This document shows positions 57,352-64,000 of a stretch of DNA of 64,000 nt, piece after piece. The stretch is from Izhakiella australiensis. Its GTDB lineage: Bacteria > Pseudomonadota > Gammaproteobacteria > Enterobacterales > Enterobacteriaceae. Numbering within the stretch: the stretch's first letter is position 1; every line of letters begins with the position of its first letter. A program made the translations under genes and the position numbers. The notes below the pieces were generated by a model. That model saw nothing but the letters and a program-made list of their open reading frames with translations. It did not search any database and had not been told where the DNA came from. The stretch is from contig NZ_MRUL01000007.1 in NCBI RefSeq assembly GCF_002006995.1, positions 1 to 64,000 on the forward strand. The letters run 5' to 3'.

Positions 57352-57763
57352 ATTCTTCTGGTTCCGTCCTGATAGGTTTCTCCTTTAATTCCGCCATTAT
57401 TTCTCTATTTTAATTCAATCGCAGGTAGTACCGTGCTAACAGAGGCGGAATTAACCACTCACATCGGGCACTATTAAGGCATCTATATCAATAGCTTGCT
57501 ATTCGCCATCATTGAAATAGCTTGCAATAATTTACCCACTCCCGGGCGAGCCATTTGAGGTACTAATAAAGGTGAATGTATTTATCACATACTGGTAAGC
57601 GTGGTTTAAGAGGAGGCAGTATCTTTCGCCGCTGCGCCTTTTGCAGTGATAGTTGAGCGCACCATTAACTACCTCTTGATAAGCCGACTGAGTTAGCATA
57701 CCTTTTACTTATTCATCAGATGTTACAGGTAACATCTCAGAAACCTTCAGACAGGAGTATGTA
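57352..57763 (+). promoter_or_regulatory. gnd upstream region with 18-bp palindrome
   Basis: No gene is seen in these 412 bases. TTGATA (57676-57681) is a possible -35 box. GATGTTAC-AG-GTAACATC (57719-57736) is a perfect palindrome in the presumed gnd leader, 28 bases before the ATG and just before the ribosome-binding site ACAGGAG. It may be a hairpin affecting translation or an operator. Confidence 0.45.
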
Positions 57764-59170
57764 ATGTCTAAGCAGCAGATTGGCGTTGTAGGTATGGCAG
57801 TGATGGGTCGCAATCTGGCCCTTAACATCGAAAGCCGCGGCTATACTGTGTCTATCTTTAACCGCTCACGCGAAAAAACCGAAGAAGTTGTGGCGGAGAA
57901 CCCGGGCAAGAAGCTGGCACCATACTACAGTATTGAAGAGTTTGTTGATTCGCTGGAAAAACCGCGCCGCATCCTTCTGATGGTGCAGGCCGGTGAAGCC
58001 ACTGATAAAACCATCGCATCCCTGACTCCGCATCTGGATAAGGGTGACATTCTGATTGATGGCGGCAACACTTTCTATAAAGATACCATCCGTCGTAATA
58101 AAGAGCTTTCCGACCAGGGGTTCAACTTTATCGGTACCGGCGTATCCGGTGGCGAAGAAGGGGCGCTGAAAGGGCCTTCCATCATGCCTGGCGGCCAGAA
58201 AGAGGCTTATGAGCTGGTCGCGCCAATTCTGGATAAAATCGCCGCACGTGCCGAAGGCGAGGCTTGTGTTACCTATATTGGTCCGGACGGCGCGGGTCAT
58301 TACGTCAAGATGGTACATAACGGCATCGAATATGGCGATATGCAGCTGATTGCTGAAGCCTATTCGCTGCTGAAGGGCGCGTTAGGGCTGGATAACCAGG
58401 AATTAGCCAATACCTTCAGCGAGTGGAACAACGGCGAGCTGAGCAGCTATCTGATTGATATCACAAAAGACATTTTCACCAAAAAAGACGAGCAGGGTAA
58501 TTACCTGGTTGACGTTATCCTTGATGAAGCGGCTAACAAAGGTACCGGTAAATGGACCAGCCAGAGCTCGTTGGATCTCGGCGAGCCGCTGTCGCTGATC
58601 ACTGAATCAGTGTTCGCACGCTACCTCTCCTCGCTTAAATCGCAGCGCGTTGCGGCGTCAAAAGTGCTTACCGGTCCGGCAGCGAAAGCCTTTAGCGGTG
58701 ATAAAGCCGAGTTTATTGAGAAAGTTCGTCGCGCGCTTTACCTCGGTAAAATTGTTTCTTACGCTCAGGGTTTCTCACAGCTGCGCGCAGCGTCAACCGA
58801 GTATGACTGGAATCTGAATTACGGCGAAATCGCTAAAATTTTCCGCGCCGGCTGCATTATTCGCGCCCAGTTCCTGCAGAAAATTACCGATGCCTATGCT
58901 GACAATGCGGATATCGCTAACCTGCTGCTGGCGCCTTACTTCAAAAATATTGCTGATGAATATCAGCAGGCGCTGCGTGACGTAGTGGCCTACGCCGTGC
59001 AGAACGGTATTCCTACGCCGACTTTCTCTGCGGCGATCGCCTACTATGATAGCTACCGCGCTGCGGTTCTGCCTGCTAACCTGATCCAGGCGCAGCGTGA
59101 CTACTTCGGCGCCCATACCTACAAACGTATCGATAAAGATGGCGTATTCCACACTGAGTGGCTTGACTAG
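57764..59170 (+). CDS. gnd: 6-phosphogluconate dehydrogenase (decarboxylating)
   Basis: A 468-residue cytosolic dimeric enzyme of the oxidative pentose phosphate pathway; it converts 6-phosphogluconate and NADP to ribulose 5-phosphate, CO2 and NADPH. The Rossmann motif is [24 protein letters not shown] specificity is set by FNRSREKT, and substrate-binding motifs are [20 protein letters not shown] and the catalytic [16 protein letters not shown] (lysine near 182). Length equals E. coli Gnd (468). It borders polysaccharide loci in most enterobacteria. It has its own promoter region and terminator. Confidence 0.98.
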   Translation: MSKQQIGVVGMAVMGRNLALNIESRGYTVSIFNRSREKTEEVVAENPGKKLAPYYSIEEFVDSLEKPRRILLMVQAGEATDKTIASLTPHLDKGDILIDGGNTFYKDTIRRNKELSDQGFNFIGTGVSGGEEGALKGPSIMPGGQKEAYELVAPILDKIAARAEGEACVTYIGPDGAGHYVKMVHNGIEYGDMQLIAEAYSLLKGALGLDNQELANTFSEWNNGELSSYLIDITKDIFTKKDEQGNYLVDVILDEAANKGTGKWTSQSSLDLGEPLSLITESVFARYLSSLKSQRVAASKVLTGPAAKAFSGDKAEFIEKVRRALYLGKIVSYAQGFSQLRAASTEYDWNLNYGEIAKIFRAGCIIRAQFLQKITDAYADNADIANLLLAPYFKNIADEYQQALRDVVAYAVQNGIPTPTFSAAIAYYDSYRAAVLPANLIQAQRDYFGAHTYKRIDKDGVFHTEWLD

Positions 59171-59186
59171 TCTTTATATTATGATG

Positions 59187-59217
59187 AAGCCACCTGCTAT
59201 GCAGGTGGCTTAGTTTT
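59187..59217 (+). terminator. Intrinsic terminator of gnd
   Basis: AAGCCACCTGC (59187-59197) pairs with GCAGGTGGCTT (59201-59211) around TAT, followed by AGTTTT. It is 16 bases past the gnd stop codon. The remaining stretch to 59460 is AT-rich and shows no gene. Confidence 0.8.
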
Positions 59218-59460
59218 ACTCTCTCCCCATCCCCGCGTAATGATGCTTTAAGCATATTGAAATCATTGTCTAATCCTCCCTTATATACCGCTATTGTTTA
59301 ACCCTCTAAAAATCCTCTTTTACTCTTACGGATTTAATTATCATAAATCGCTGATATTTTTTCCAGGCGGGTGAAGTCGATTGCCGGTCCTGACGAGTAT
59401 CGGTATATTCACGGCTCTGAATAATTACTGACTACGGATAAAAATTAAGGATATTGAGCT

Positions 59461-60246
59461 ATGTCGATAATTTATAATAATTACTCTGCCTCGCAACAGG
59501 CTAAATATTTAGGCTTAAGGGATTATCCTCAACAAACCGATACAAAAAAAGATAGATTTAGTACCTCATCATCAAATTCAAGCATAACAACGTCTTCCTC
59601 CGGTCAATGCAAACGGCAGTCGAGTATTGCAGGATCATGGAGTGCAGCATCGACTCTTTCTGTTAAGCCACTAAATAGACCAGGGTATTCTGCACCATCA
59701 GGCGATCTTAAATTCTCTGGTTGCAGAAATACCCCCTCAGCTCCTCGCATACGCGAAGTATTACCAAATGCCAGTTTCTATAATTATAAGAAAGCTGTGA
59801 CCTTGACCAATGCCATAAAAGCAATTAAGCGTTATTCACATAGTCATGATCAATTAAAAATTAATGATGATAAATACAAGCTGCTGAATGGATTTAACCG
59901 TTTTCTTAAAGCAAGCACTTACTTAAACAATAGTAAAGAAGAGGTAAATGGGGCAAGGCATAGCGTCGAAGTCGCTAAGCATATGTTGCTGACTGGCTCC
60001 TCCTCAAAAAAAGATATTGCTTTATCCCGGGCGTTATCACTTAGCGTAAAAGACTTTTCTTTTGACAGTTTTAAAAAAGATGCTGGCTACAGAGATGAAT
60101 GTATCAACCAGCTGAATGTTAAGCTTCAGACGCTTACCGTTAAAAAGAACCCGCACGAGTATGAGATTATGCAAGCCGCTATTGTCTATATCAACGATGA
60201 GCGTCATTCCCCAACAGCGAAAAATCTTATAGCGATCCGTGCATAA
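59461..60246 (+). CDS. Hypothetical serine-rich protein, AT-rich gene
   Basis: A 261-residue protein that I do not recognise. Residues 1-75 are dominated by Ser, Thr, Asn and Gln with no hydrophobic signal peptide (for example DRFSTSSSNSSITTSSSGQC). Residues about 105-261 are lysine-rich and look helical (YNYKKAVTLTNAIKAIKRYS; SKKDIALSRALSLSVKDFSF). The gene is much richer in A+T than its neighbours: sampled 60-base rows contain 18, 19 and 28 G/C. AAGGA lies about ten bases before the ATG. A disordered polar N-terminus in an AT-rich single gene is the usual look of a type III secreted effector, but no hrp box was found. The frame is clean, so it is probably expressed. Function unknown. Confidence 0.6.
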   Translation: MSIIYNNYSASQQAKYLGLRDYPQQTDTKKDRFSTSSSNSSITTSSSGQCKRQSSIAGSWSAASTLSVKPLNRPGYSAPSGDLKFSGCRNTPSAPRIREVLPNASFYNYKKAVTLTNAIKAIKRYSHSHDQLKINDDKYKLLNGFNRFLKASTYLNNSKEEVNGARHSVEVAKHMLLTGSSSKKDIALSRALSLSVKDFSFDSFKKDAGYRDECINQLNVKLQTLTVKKNPHEYEIMQAAIVYINDERHSPTAKNLIAIRA

Positions 60247-60263
60247 GTTGCATGATGCATGCT

Positions 60264-61379
60264 CTAGGGCACCAAAAGCTGACCGCGACGTCCGGCATCT
60301 TCACCCGCCAGCCTGCTGACCAGCATGCCGCGGGTGGCAAAGCGCATCCAGTGGCGGGCATACAGCAGGCCACCATGCTGTGCAACTATCGGCGTCAGCC
60401 GGTCGCTAAGCGGGTCGAGGATCTCCGCGACCGTTTCGCCGGCCTTGATCCACTCTCCTGGCTGACGACGGTGCAGGATAACCCCGCTGTGCGGCGCAAA
60501 AAGATATTCGCAGCCTGCCAGCGATGAGGCCGGATTTTTCAGCGCAGGCAGCGCGCCGACATCACCCTGGATATAGCTGCCGTGGGTGAGGGCGGCGATA
60601 ATAGCCTCTGCATCGCGTTCGGCTTGCTCTGCTGAAACGTCGCGCACGCCACGTAGTTCGAGCGTTGCCGGCAGCAATCCACGCGGCATTGGATAATTAT
60701 CGCCAAAGCGCTCTGCGAGGGTAATCCATGGCTCACAGCAGGCTTCGTCAAAAGGCTCGCCGCCGGAAATCTGCGCCAGCAGTTGTACCTCACTGCCAAG
60801 CAAACGCGCCAGTGGTTCAATCTCTGGCCAGGCATGGGGCATAGTGTAGAGATGAGGAACCGCTTCCCAGTCGCAGTGCAGATCGAGCATCAGGTCGGCT
60901 TGCGCCGCCATGCGCAGCAGGATAAAGCGCTGCGAGTCAAGCTCGCTGGCGGGATGGATATTGCTGAAATGCTCATCGATTGCCGCGCGGATCAGTCGAC
61001 GATTTTGCTGCTCGTCCAGGGTCAGCTTATGCGTCAGGCGTGCTGCCAGCGCTGCGCCCAGGGCCGGAAACTGACGATTGAAATCCTGGCCCGATTCGCT
61101 GTGAAAGCGGCCGAGATGGCTGCCTTGCCAGTGCTGGCTTAGCGCGATGGGATTCGCTAGCGGCACCAGCGTAAAGCGCGCATTGAGCTTCCCCGCCGCC
61201 TCCAGTCGAGCCAGATGCTGCTTGAGATACCAGGCCACCACCATGCCCGGCAGCTCGTCGCCGTGCAGCGAGGCCTGAATATAAACCTGCCTGTCGCTCT
61301 GTGGGCCGAAGTGATAGCTGATAATTTCACGCTGAGTGCCGAGAGCGGCGCTCAACAGCGGGTGGTGCTGTTGCTGCAT
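60264..61379 (-). CDS. Succinylglutamate desuccinylase/aspartoacylase family metallohydrolase
   Basis: A 371-residue zinc carboxypeptidase-fold protein (M14/AstE-ASPA group). Zinc ligands are H39 and E42 in SLHGDELPG and the histidine of MLDLHCDWE near 169; the FNRQFP arginine motif also fits. The C-terminal 80 residues form a biotinyl-lipoyl-like beta domain (LFAPHSGVILHRRQPGEWIK, AGETVAEILDP) common in this subgroup. It would remove an acyl group from an N-acyl amino acid, or act on a related amide; the substrate is unknown. It is on the strand opposite to the preceding gene. An amino acid binding protein gene lies just upstream, which fits amino acid use. Confidence 0.87.
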   Translation of the reverse strand: MQQQHHPLLSAALGTQREIISYHFGPQSDRQVYIQASLHGDELPGMVVAWYLKQHLARLEAAGKLNARFTLVPLANPIALSQHWQGSHLGRFHSESGQDFNRQFPALGAALAARLTHKLTLDEQQNRRLIRAAIDEHFSNIHPASELDSQRFILLRMAAQADLMLDLHCDWEAVPHLYTMPHAWPEIEPLARLLGSEVQLLAQISGGEPFDEACCEPWITLAERFGDNYPMPRGLLPATLELRGVRDVSAEQAERDAEAIIAALTHGSYIQGDVGALPALKNPASSLAGCEYLFAPHSGVILHRRQPGEWIKAGETVAEILDPLSDRLTPIVAQHGGLLYARHWMRFATRGMLVSRLAGEDAGRRGQLLVP

Positions 61380-61478
61380 AGTTGCTTAATATCCTGTTGC
61401 CGATCTAATGCCAGCCGGTGCGCGCAATTATCCGGCAGGTGAAAGCGTAACAGGCGGCCGTCGGGCCGCCTGTCGTCT

Positions 61479-62276
61479 TTACTGCTGAATGGAAATATCG
61501 GTTGCGAAGTATTTCTTCTGTAGCTTATCGAAGGTGCCATTCTTTTTGATTTCAGCGAAGGCGCTATCAATGGCGGTTTTCAGCTCGGCATCATCTTTAC
61601 GCAGGCCGATGGCGGTGCCAGGGCCAATAATCGGGTCCTGGACGATAGGGCCGGCCAGCGCGAAATCTTTGCCCTGCGGCTGTTTTAAAAAGCCGATGGC
61701 GGCCTGAGCGGCATCGGTGAATACCGCATCAAGGCGGCCGGCAACCAAATCGCTTTCGACCTGAGCCTGATCGCCATAAGGCACTACGTTGACGCCATGA
61801 GGCTGCCACTTGGCCAGCGCGTAGCGCTCCTGCACCGTACCCTGCTCGACGCCAACCGTTTTCCCCTTCAGCGATTCCGCTGTCGGCAGCAAACCCGAAC
61901 CCTTACGAGCAATCAGCTGGGTATGGGTATCGTACAGCGGCACGCTGAAGGCAATCTGCTTCATCCGCTCCTCGGTTATTCCCATATCCGAGAGAATACC
62001 GTCGAATTTGCGCGCTTTCAGCGCCGGGATCATGCCATCGAACTGGCTTTCCACCCAGACGCATTTAGCCTGCATTTGTTCACACAGAGCATTGCCGAGA
62101 TCGATATCGAAACCGACCAGTTTGCCCTGCGGCGTTTTGGATTCAAAAGGGGGATAGGTTGGGTCGACGGCAAAGCGCACTTTTTCGATTTTTGCCTGGG
62201 CGGCAAAAGCACTACCCGCCATTAAGCCAAACAGTGCCAGCTGGCACAGGCGCGTTGATAATGTTTTGTTTGTCAT
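61479..62276 (-). CDS. Basic amino acid ABC transporter substrate-binding protein (ArgT/HisJ-like)
   Basis: A 265-residue periplasmic protein with a signal peptide (LALFGLMAGSAFAAQA, cleaved before KIEKV). The family 3 fold is clear: VRFAVDPTYPPFESKTPQGK, LVGFDIDLGNALCEQM, AKCVWVESQFDGMIPALKAR and ILSDMGITEERMKQI. The YPPFESK and FDIDLG motifs place it with the lysine/arginine/ornithine and histidine binders. Cysteines at about 66 and 72 could form the usual disulphide. No permease or ATPase genes adjoin it. AGGAA lies five bases before the ATG. It may work with the AstE-like hydrolase downstream in the use of acylated or basic amino acids (inference). Confidence 0.9.
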   Translation of the reverse strand: MTNKTLSTRLCQLALFGLMAGSAFAAQAKIEKVRFAVDPTYPPFESKTPQGKLVGFDIDLGNALCEQMQAKCVWVESQFDGMIPALKARKFDGILSDMGITEERMKQIAFSVPLYDTHTQLIARKGSGLLPTAESLKGKTVGVEQGTVQERYALAKWQPHGVNVVPYGDQAQVESDLVAGRLDAVFTDAAQAAIGFLKQPQGKDFALAGPIVQDPIIGPGTAIGLRKDDAELKTAIDSAFAEIKKNGTFDKLQKKYFATDISIQQ

Positions 62277-62351
62277 CGTATTCCTGAGCTTTTTTTTATA
62301 ACCAATTCCGCAGGTTACGCTGGCAGGCCGGGGAAAGAAAGAGAGCTGTGC

Positions 62352-62828
62352 TCATTTGATGATATTTACTTCTGTGGGCTCTGCGATCCGCTGATAATCG
62401 CCGGCATCCATCACCACCGACCGCTCAAGCGTGCCTGCGTTAAAGGCGACTTCACGATTGCGCTGGCATAAGCTTGGGTCAACCACCAGTTTGAGTTCCG
62501 GGTGAAAGCTGAACGGTGGAATAGCACCGAAAACGCAGCCGGTCAGACGTTCCACCTCGGCAGGGCTGGCCAGAGAAGCGCGCAGGCCGCCAACCGCGTG
62601 TGCAACCTTGGTTAAATCGGCCTGCATATCGGCGGGTAGCACTGCCAGAACATACTGCTGTTGTCCGTTGCCCTTAACGTGACAAACCAGCGCTTTGGCA
62701 CCCTGGCCGATTTCCGTTCCACGAATGGCGGCAACCGCTTCGCATTTACCGGTTGCCTCGTGCGCCATTATTTTAAACTGCGCTTGGTTTTGCTCCAGCA
62801 AAAGCAGCAGCTTTTCTGCAGTTGTCAT
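62352..62828 (-). CDS. yeaK: YbaK/aminoacyl-tRNA editing domain protein YeaK
   Basis: A 158-residue stand-alone editing domain. It matches E. coli YeaK closely through HEATGKCEAVAAIRGTEIGQ, GAKALVCHVKGNG, VGGLRASLASPAEVERLTGC and VFGAIPPFSFHPELKLVVDP. YeaK-type (ProX-related) proteins hydrolyse mischarged tRNAs such as Ser/Ala misacylated species in the cytosol. The strong ribosome-binding site AAGGAG precedes its ATG. It lies 56 bases from hisI and could be read from the his transcript, an unusual place compared with E. coli, where it is far from his. Confidence 0.93.
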   Translation of the reverse strand: MTTAEKLLLLLEQNQAQFKIMAHEATGKCEAVAAIRGTEIGQGAKALVCHVKGNGQQQYVLAVLPADMQADLTKVAHAVGGLRASLASPAEVERLTGCVFGAIPPFSFHPELKLVVDPSLCQRNREVAFNAGTLERSVVMDAGDYQRIAEPTEVNIIK

Positions 62829-62884
62829 CCTTTACTCCTTAAGGTAGCTGCGGAGCGGGAAGACCGTAATCCCGCCCCGACAAT

Positions 62885-63496
62885 TTATTTGTGCCTTGCC
62901 CGCAAATTGTTAATTACGGCGCTCAGATCGCGTTCCTGATCCTGCAACAGCACCAGCAGGTGATAGACCAGATCCGATGCCTCGTTGACCAGCTCTTCGC
63001 GATCGCGCACCGTGGCAGCCAGCGCCGTTTCAACCCCTTCTTCGCCAACTTTCTGGGCGATGCGCTTCGTGCCGCTGGCGTACAGGCTGGCAGTGTAGGA
63101 GCTCTCAGGGTCGGCGTGCTTACGCTCTGCCAGCAGCTGTTCAAGCTGATAGAGAAAACCCCAATCGCTGGTCGCCGGTGAAAAGCAGCTGGAGGTGCCA
63201 CGATGGCAGGTGGGGCCGACAGGGTCGACCAGCAGCAGCAGCGTATCGTTGTCGCAGTCAGGCGTGATGCTCAACACCTTAAGAAAATTACCGGAGGTTT
63301 CTCCTTTGGTCCACAGGCGCTGTTTCGTGCGCGACCAGAAGGTAACGTGGCCGCTTTGCTGGGTCTGTTGCAGCGCCTGCGGGTTCATATAGCCATGCAT
63401 CAGCACTTCGCCGGAAACGGCATGCTGCACGATAGCGGGCATCATCCCGGCGGTTTTATTCCAGTCCAGCGCCGCCAGTTGTTGTTCAGTTAGCAC
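62885..63496 (-). CDS. hisI: Bifunctional phosphoribosyl-AMP cyclohydrolase / phosphoribosyl-ATP pyrophosphatase HisIE
   Basis: A 203-residue enzyme for steps two and three of histidine synthesis. The N-terminal cyclohydrolase has [20 protein letters not shown], the metal-binding [11 protein letters not shown] and CHRGTSSCF. The C-terminal MazG-like pyrophosphatase has [20 protein letters not shown] and [15 protein letters not shown]. Length matches E. coli HisI (203). The GTG start at 63496 overlaps the end of hisF by seven bases, the normal arrangement at the end of the his operon, so translation is coupled. Confidence 0.97.
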   Translation of the reverse strand: MLTEQQLAALDWNKTAGMMPAIVQHAVSGEVLMHGYMNPQALQQTQQSGHVTFWSRTKQRLWTKGETSGNFLKVLSITPDCDNDTLLLLVDPVGPTCHRGTSSCFSPATSDWGFLYQLEQLLAERKHADPESSYTASLYASGTKRIAQKVGEEGVETALAATVRDREELVNEASDLVYHLLVLLQDQERDLSAVINNLRARHK

Positions 63497-64000
63497 CTGC
63501 GAATCTCCACTTGCTGTCCGGCGAGGTAGGCTTTCAGCTCGCCAATATTAATAATCTGTTTATGAAATACCGAGGCCGCCAGCGCGCCGTCGACCCCGGC
63601 GTCGAGGAAGGCTTGCAGAAAGTGTTCCATCGTGCCGGCACCGCCAGAGGCGATCAGCGGCACGTTGCAAACCTCACGCACCTTCTTCAACTGCACCAGA
63701 TCATAACCATTACGTACGCCGTCCTGGTTCATCATATTCAATACAATTTCCCCGGCGCCGCGGGTTTGCACTTCTTTAACCCAGTCAAGGGTTTGCCATT
63801 GCGTTATGCGGGTACGTTTTTCATCGCCGGTATACTGGTTTACCTGATACTTATCGCTGACGTCGTCATACCAGGTATCGATGCCAACCACGATGCACTG
63901 CACGCCAAAACGGTCTGCAAGGCGAGTTATCAGCGTCGGATCGGCCAGTGCCGGGGAGTTAATGGAGATTTTATCTGCGCCGAAAGAGAGGATCTGCGCG
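63490..64000 (-). CDS. hisF: Imidazole glycerol phosphate synthase cyclase subunit HisF (partial, cut by window edge)
   Basis: The minus-strand frame stays open to the window edge, so the 5' part of the gene lies outside. The visible 169 residues start in the segment before [20 protein letters not shown] and continue through [32 protein letters not shown] with the catalytic aspartate, [19 protein letters not shown] and [20 protein letters not shown], the C-terminal two thirds of the (beta/alpha)8 barrel. HisF with HisH makes imidazole glycerol phosphate and AICAR. It lies upstream of hisI in the his operon. Confidence 0.97.
   Translation of the reverse strand, partial: AQILSFGADKISINSPALADPTLITRLADRFGVQCIVVGIDTWYDDVSDKYQVNQYTGDEKRTRITQWQTLDWVKEVQTRGAGEIVLNMMNQDGVRNGYDLVQLKKVREVCNVPLIASGGAGTMEHFLQAFLDAGVDGALAASVFHKQIINIGELKAYLAGQQVEIRRC

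Noticed and set aside
60252-60527. 91-codon plus-strand frame after the AT-rich hypothetical gene
   Set aside because: Shadow of the AstE-like gene on the minus strand.
1-64000. CRISPR arrays, tRNA or rRNA genes, prophage
   Set aside because: No regularly spaced direct repeats, no recognisable cloverleaf or rRNA sequence and no phage structural gene set were seen; the only phage-like signal is the tailspike-like domain of the AmsF-type protein.

Overview
This window is a chromosomal segment of a member of Enterobacterales, most likely Erwiniaceae (Erwinia, Pantoea or Mixta type). The gene order thiMD, fbaB, yegS, cyaR-trhP, baeRS-mdtDCBA, yegD, dgcE, udk-dcd-asmA, yegH, exopolysaccharide locus, galF, gnd, his matches the E. 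coli region in outline. However, the place held by colanic acid genes in E. coli is occupied by an amylovoran/stewartan-type (ams/wce) exopolysaccharide cluster. The genus cannot be fixed by eye.

Layout. 1-984: a gene-poor stretch holding a heavily deleted IS256-family transposase relic. 985-4325: a flavin amine oxidase-like gene, a divergent periplasmic solute-binding protein and a GntR regulator. 4558-6275: a TPP riboswitch followed by thiM-thiD (thiamine salvage). 6422-7474: fbaB. 7533-13439: a complete minus-strand sugar-acid catabolic operon (rspA, rspB, an MFS permease, a mannitol/fructuronate dehydrogenase, GntR regulator) with a palindromic operator candidate in front of rspA. 13659-16129: lipid kinase yegS, the small RNA CyaR with a CRP half-site near -42, and trhP. 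16231-27228: the mdtABCD-baeSR multidrug efflux and envelope-stress operon. 27469-33405: an aldo/keto reductase, the Hsp70-like yegD, a diguanylate cyclase of DgcE type without the C-terminal EAL-like domain, and a PAP2 phosphatase. 33684-36777: udk-dcd-asmA. 36826-38391: yegH.

38392-57351: the exopolysaccharide locus. A 750-base leader carries an RcsAB-box candidate and a clear JUMPstart/ops element. Then come the initiating sugar-phosphate transferase (amsG type), wza, wzb, wzc, a strong intrinsic terminator, four glycosyltransferases, a Wzy/EpsG-type polymerase, an AmsF-type exported beta-helix protein, a small unexplained ORF, a Wzx flippase, rmlD, galF and galE. The genes form a Wzy-dependent pathway: lipid-linked repeat units are built by the transferases, flipped by Wzx, polymerised by Wzy and exported through Wza/Wzc under control of Wzb. 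GalE supplies UDP-galactose. The ops element together with the terminator after wzc implies RfaH-type two-level expression.

57764-64000: gnd, an AT-rich serine-rich gene of unknown function, an AstE/aspartoacylase-like gene, a basic amino acid binding protein, yeaK, hisI and the 3' part of hisF, which runs off the right edge.

The most interesting point is the AmsF-type protein at 48903-51122. Its N-terminal third looks like a P22-type phage tailspike head-binding domain plus the following tailspike connector, placed behind a bacterial signal peptide inside an exopolysaccharide operon. No tRNA, rRNA, CRISPR array or intact mobile element was seen.
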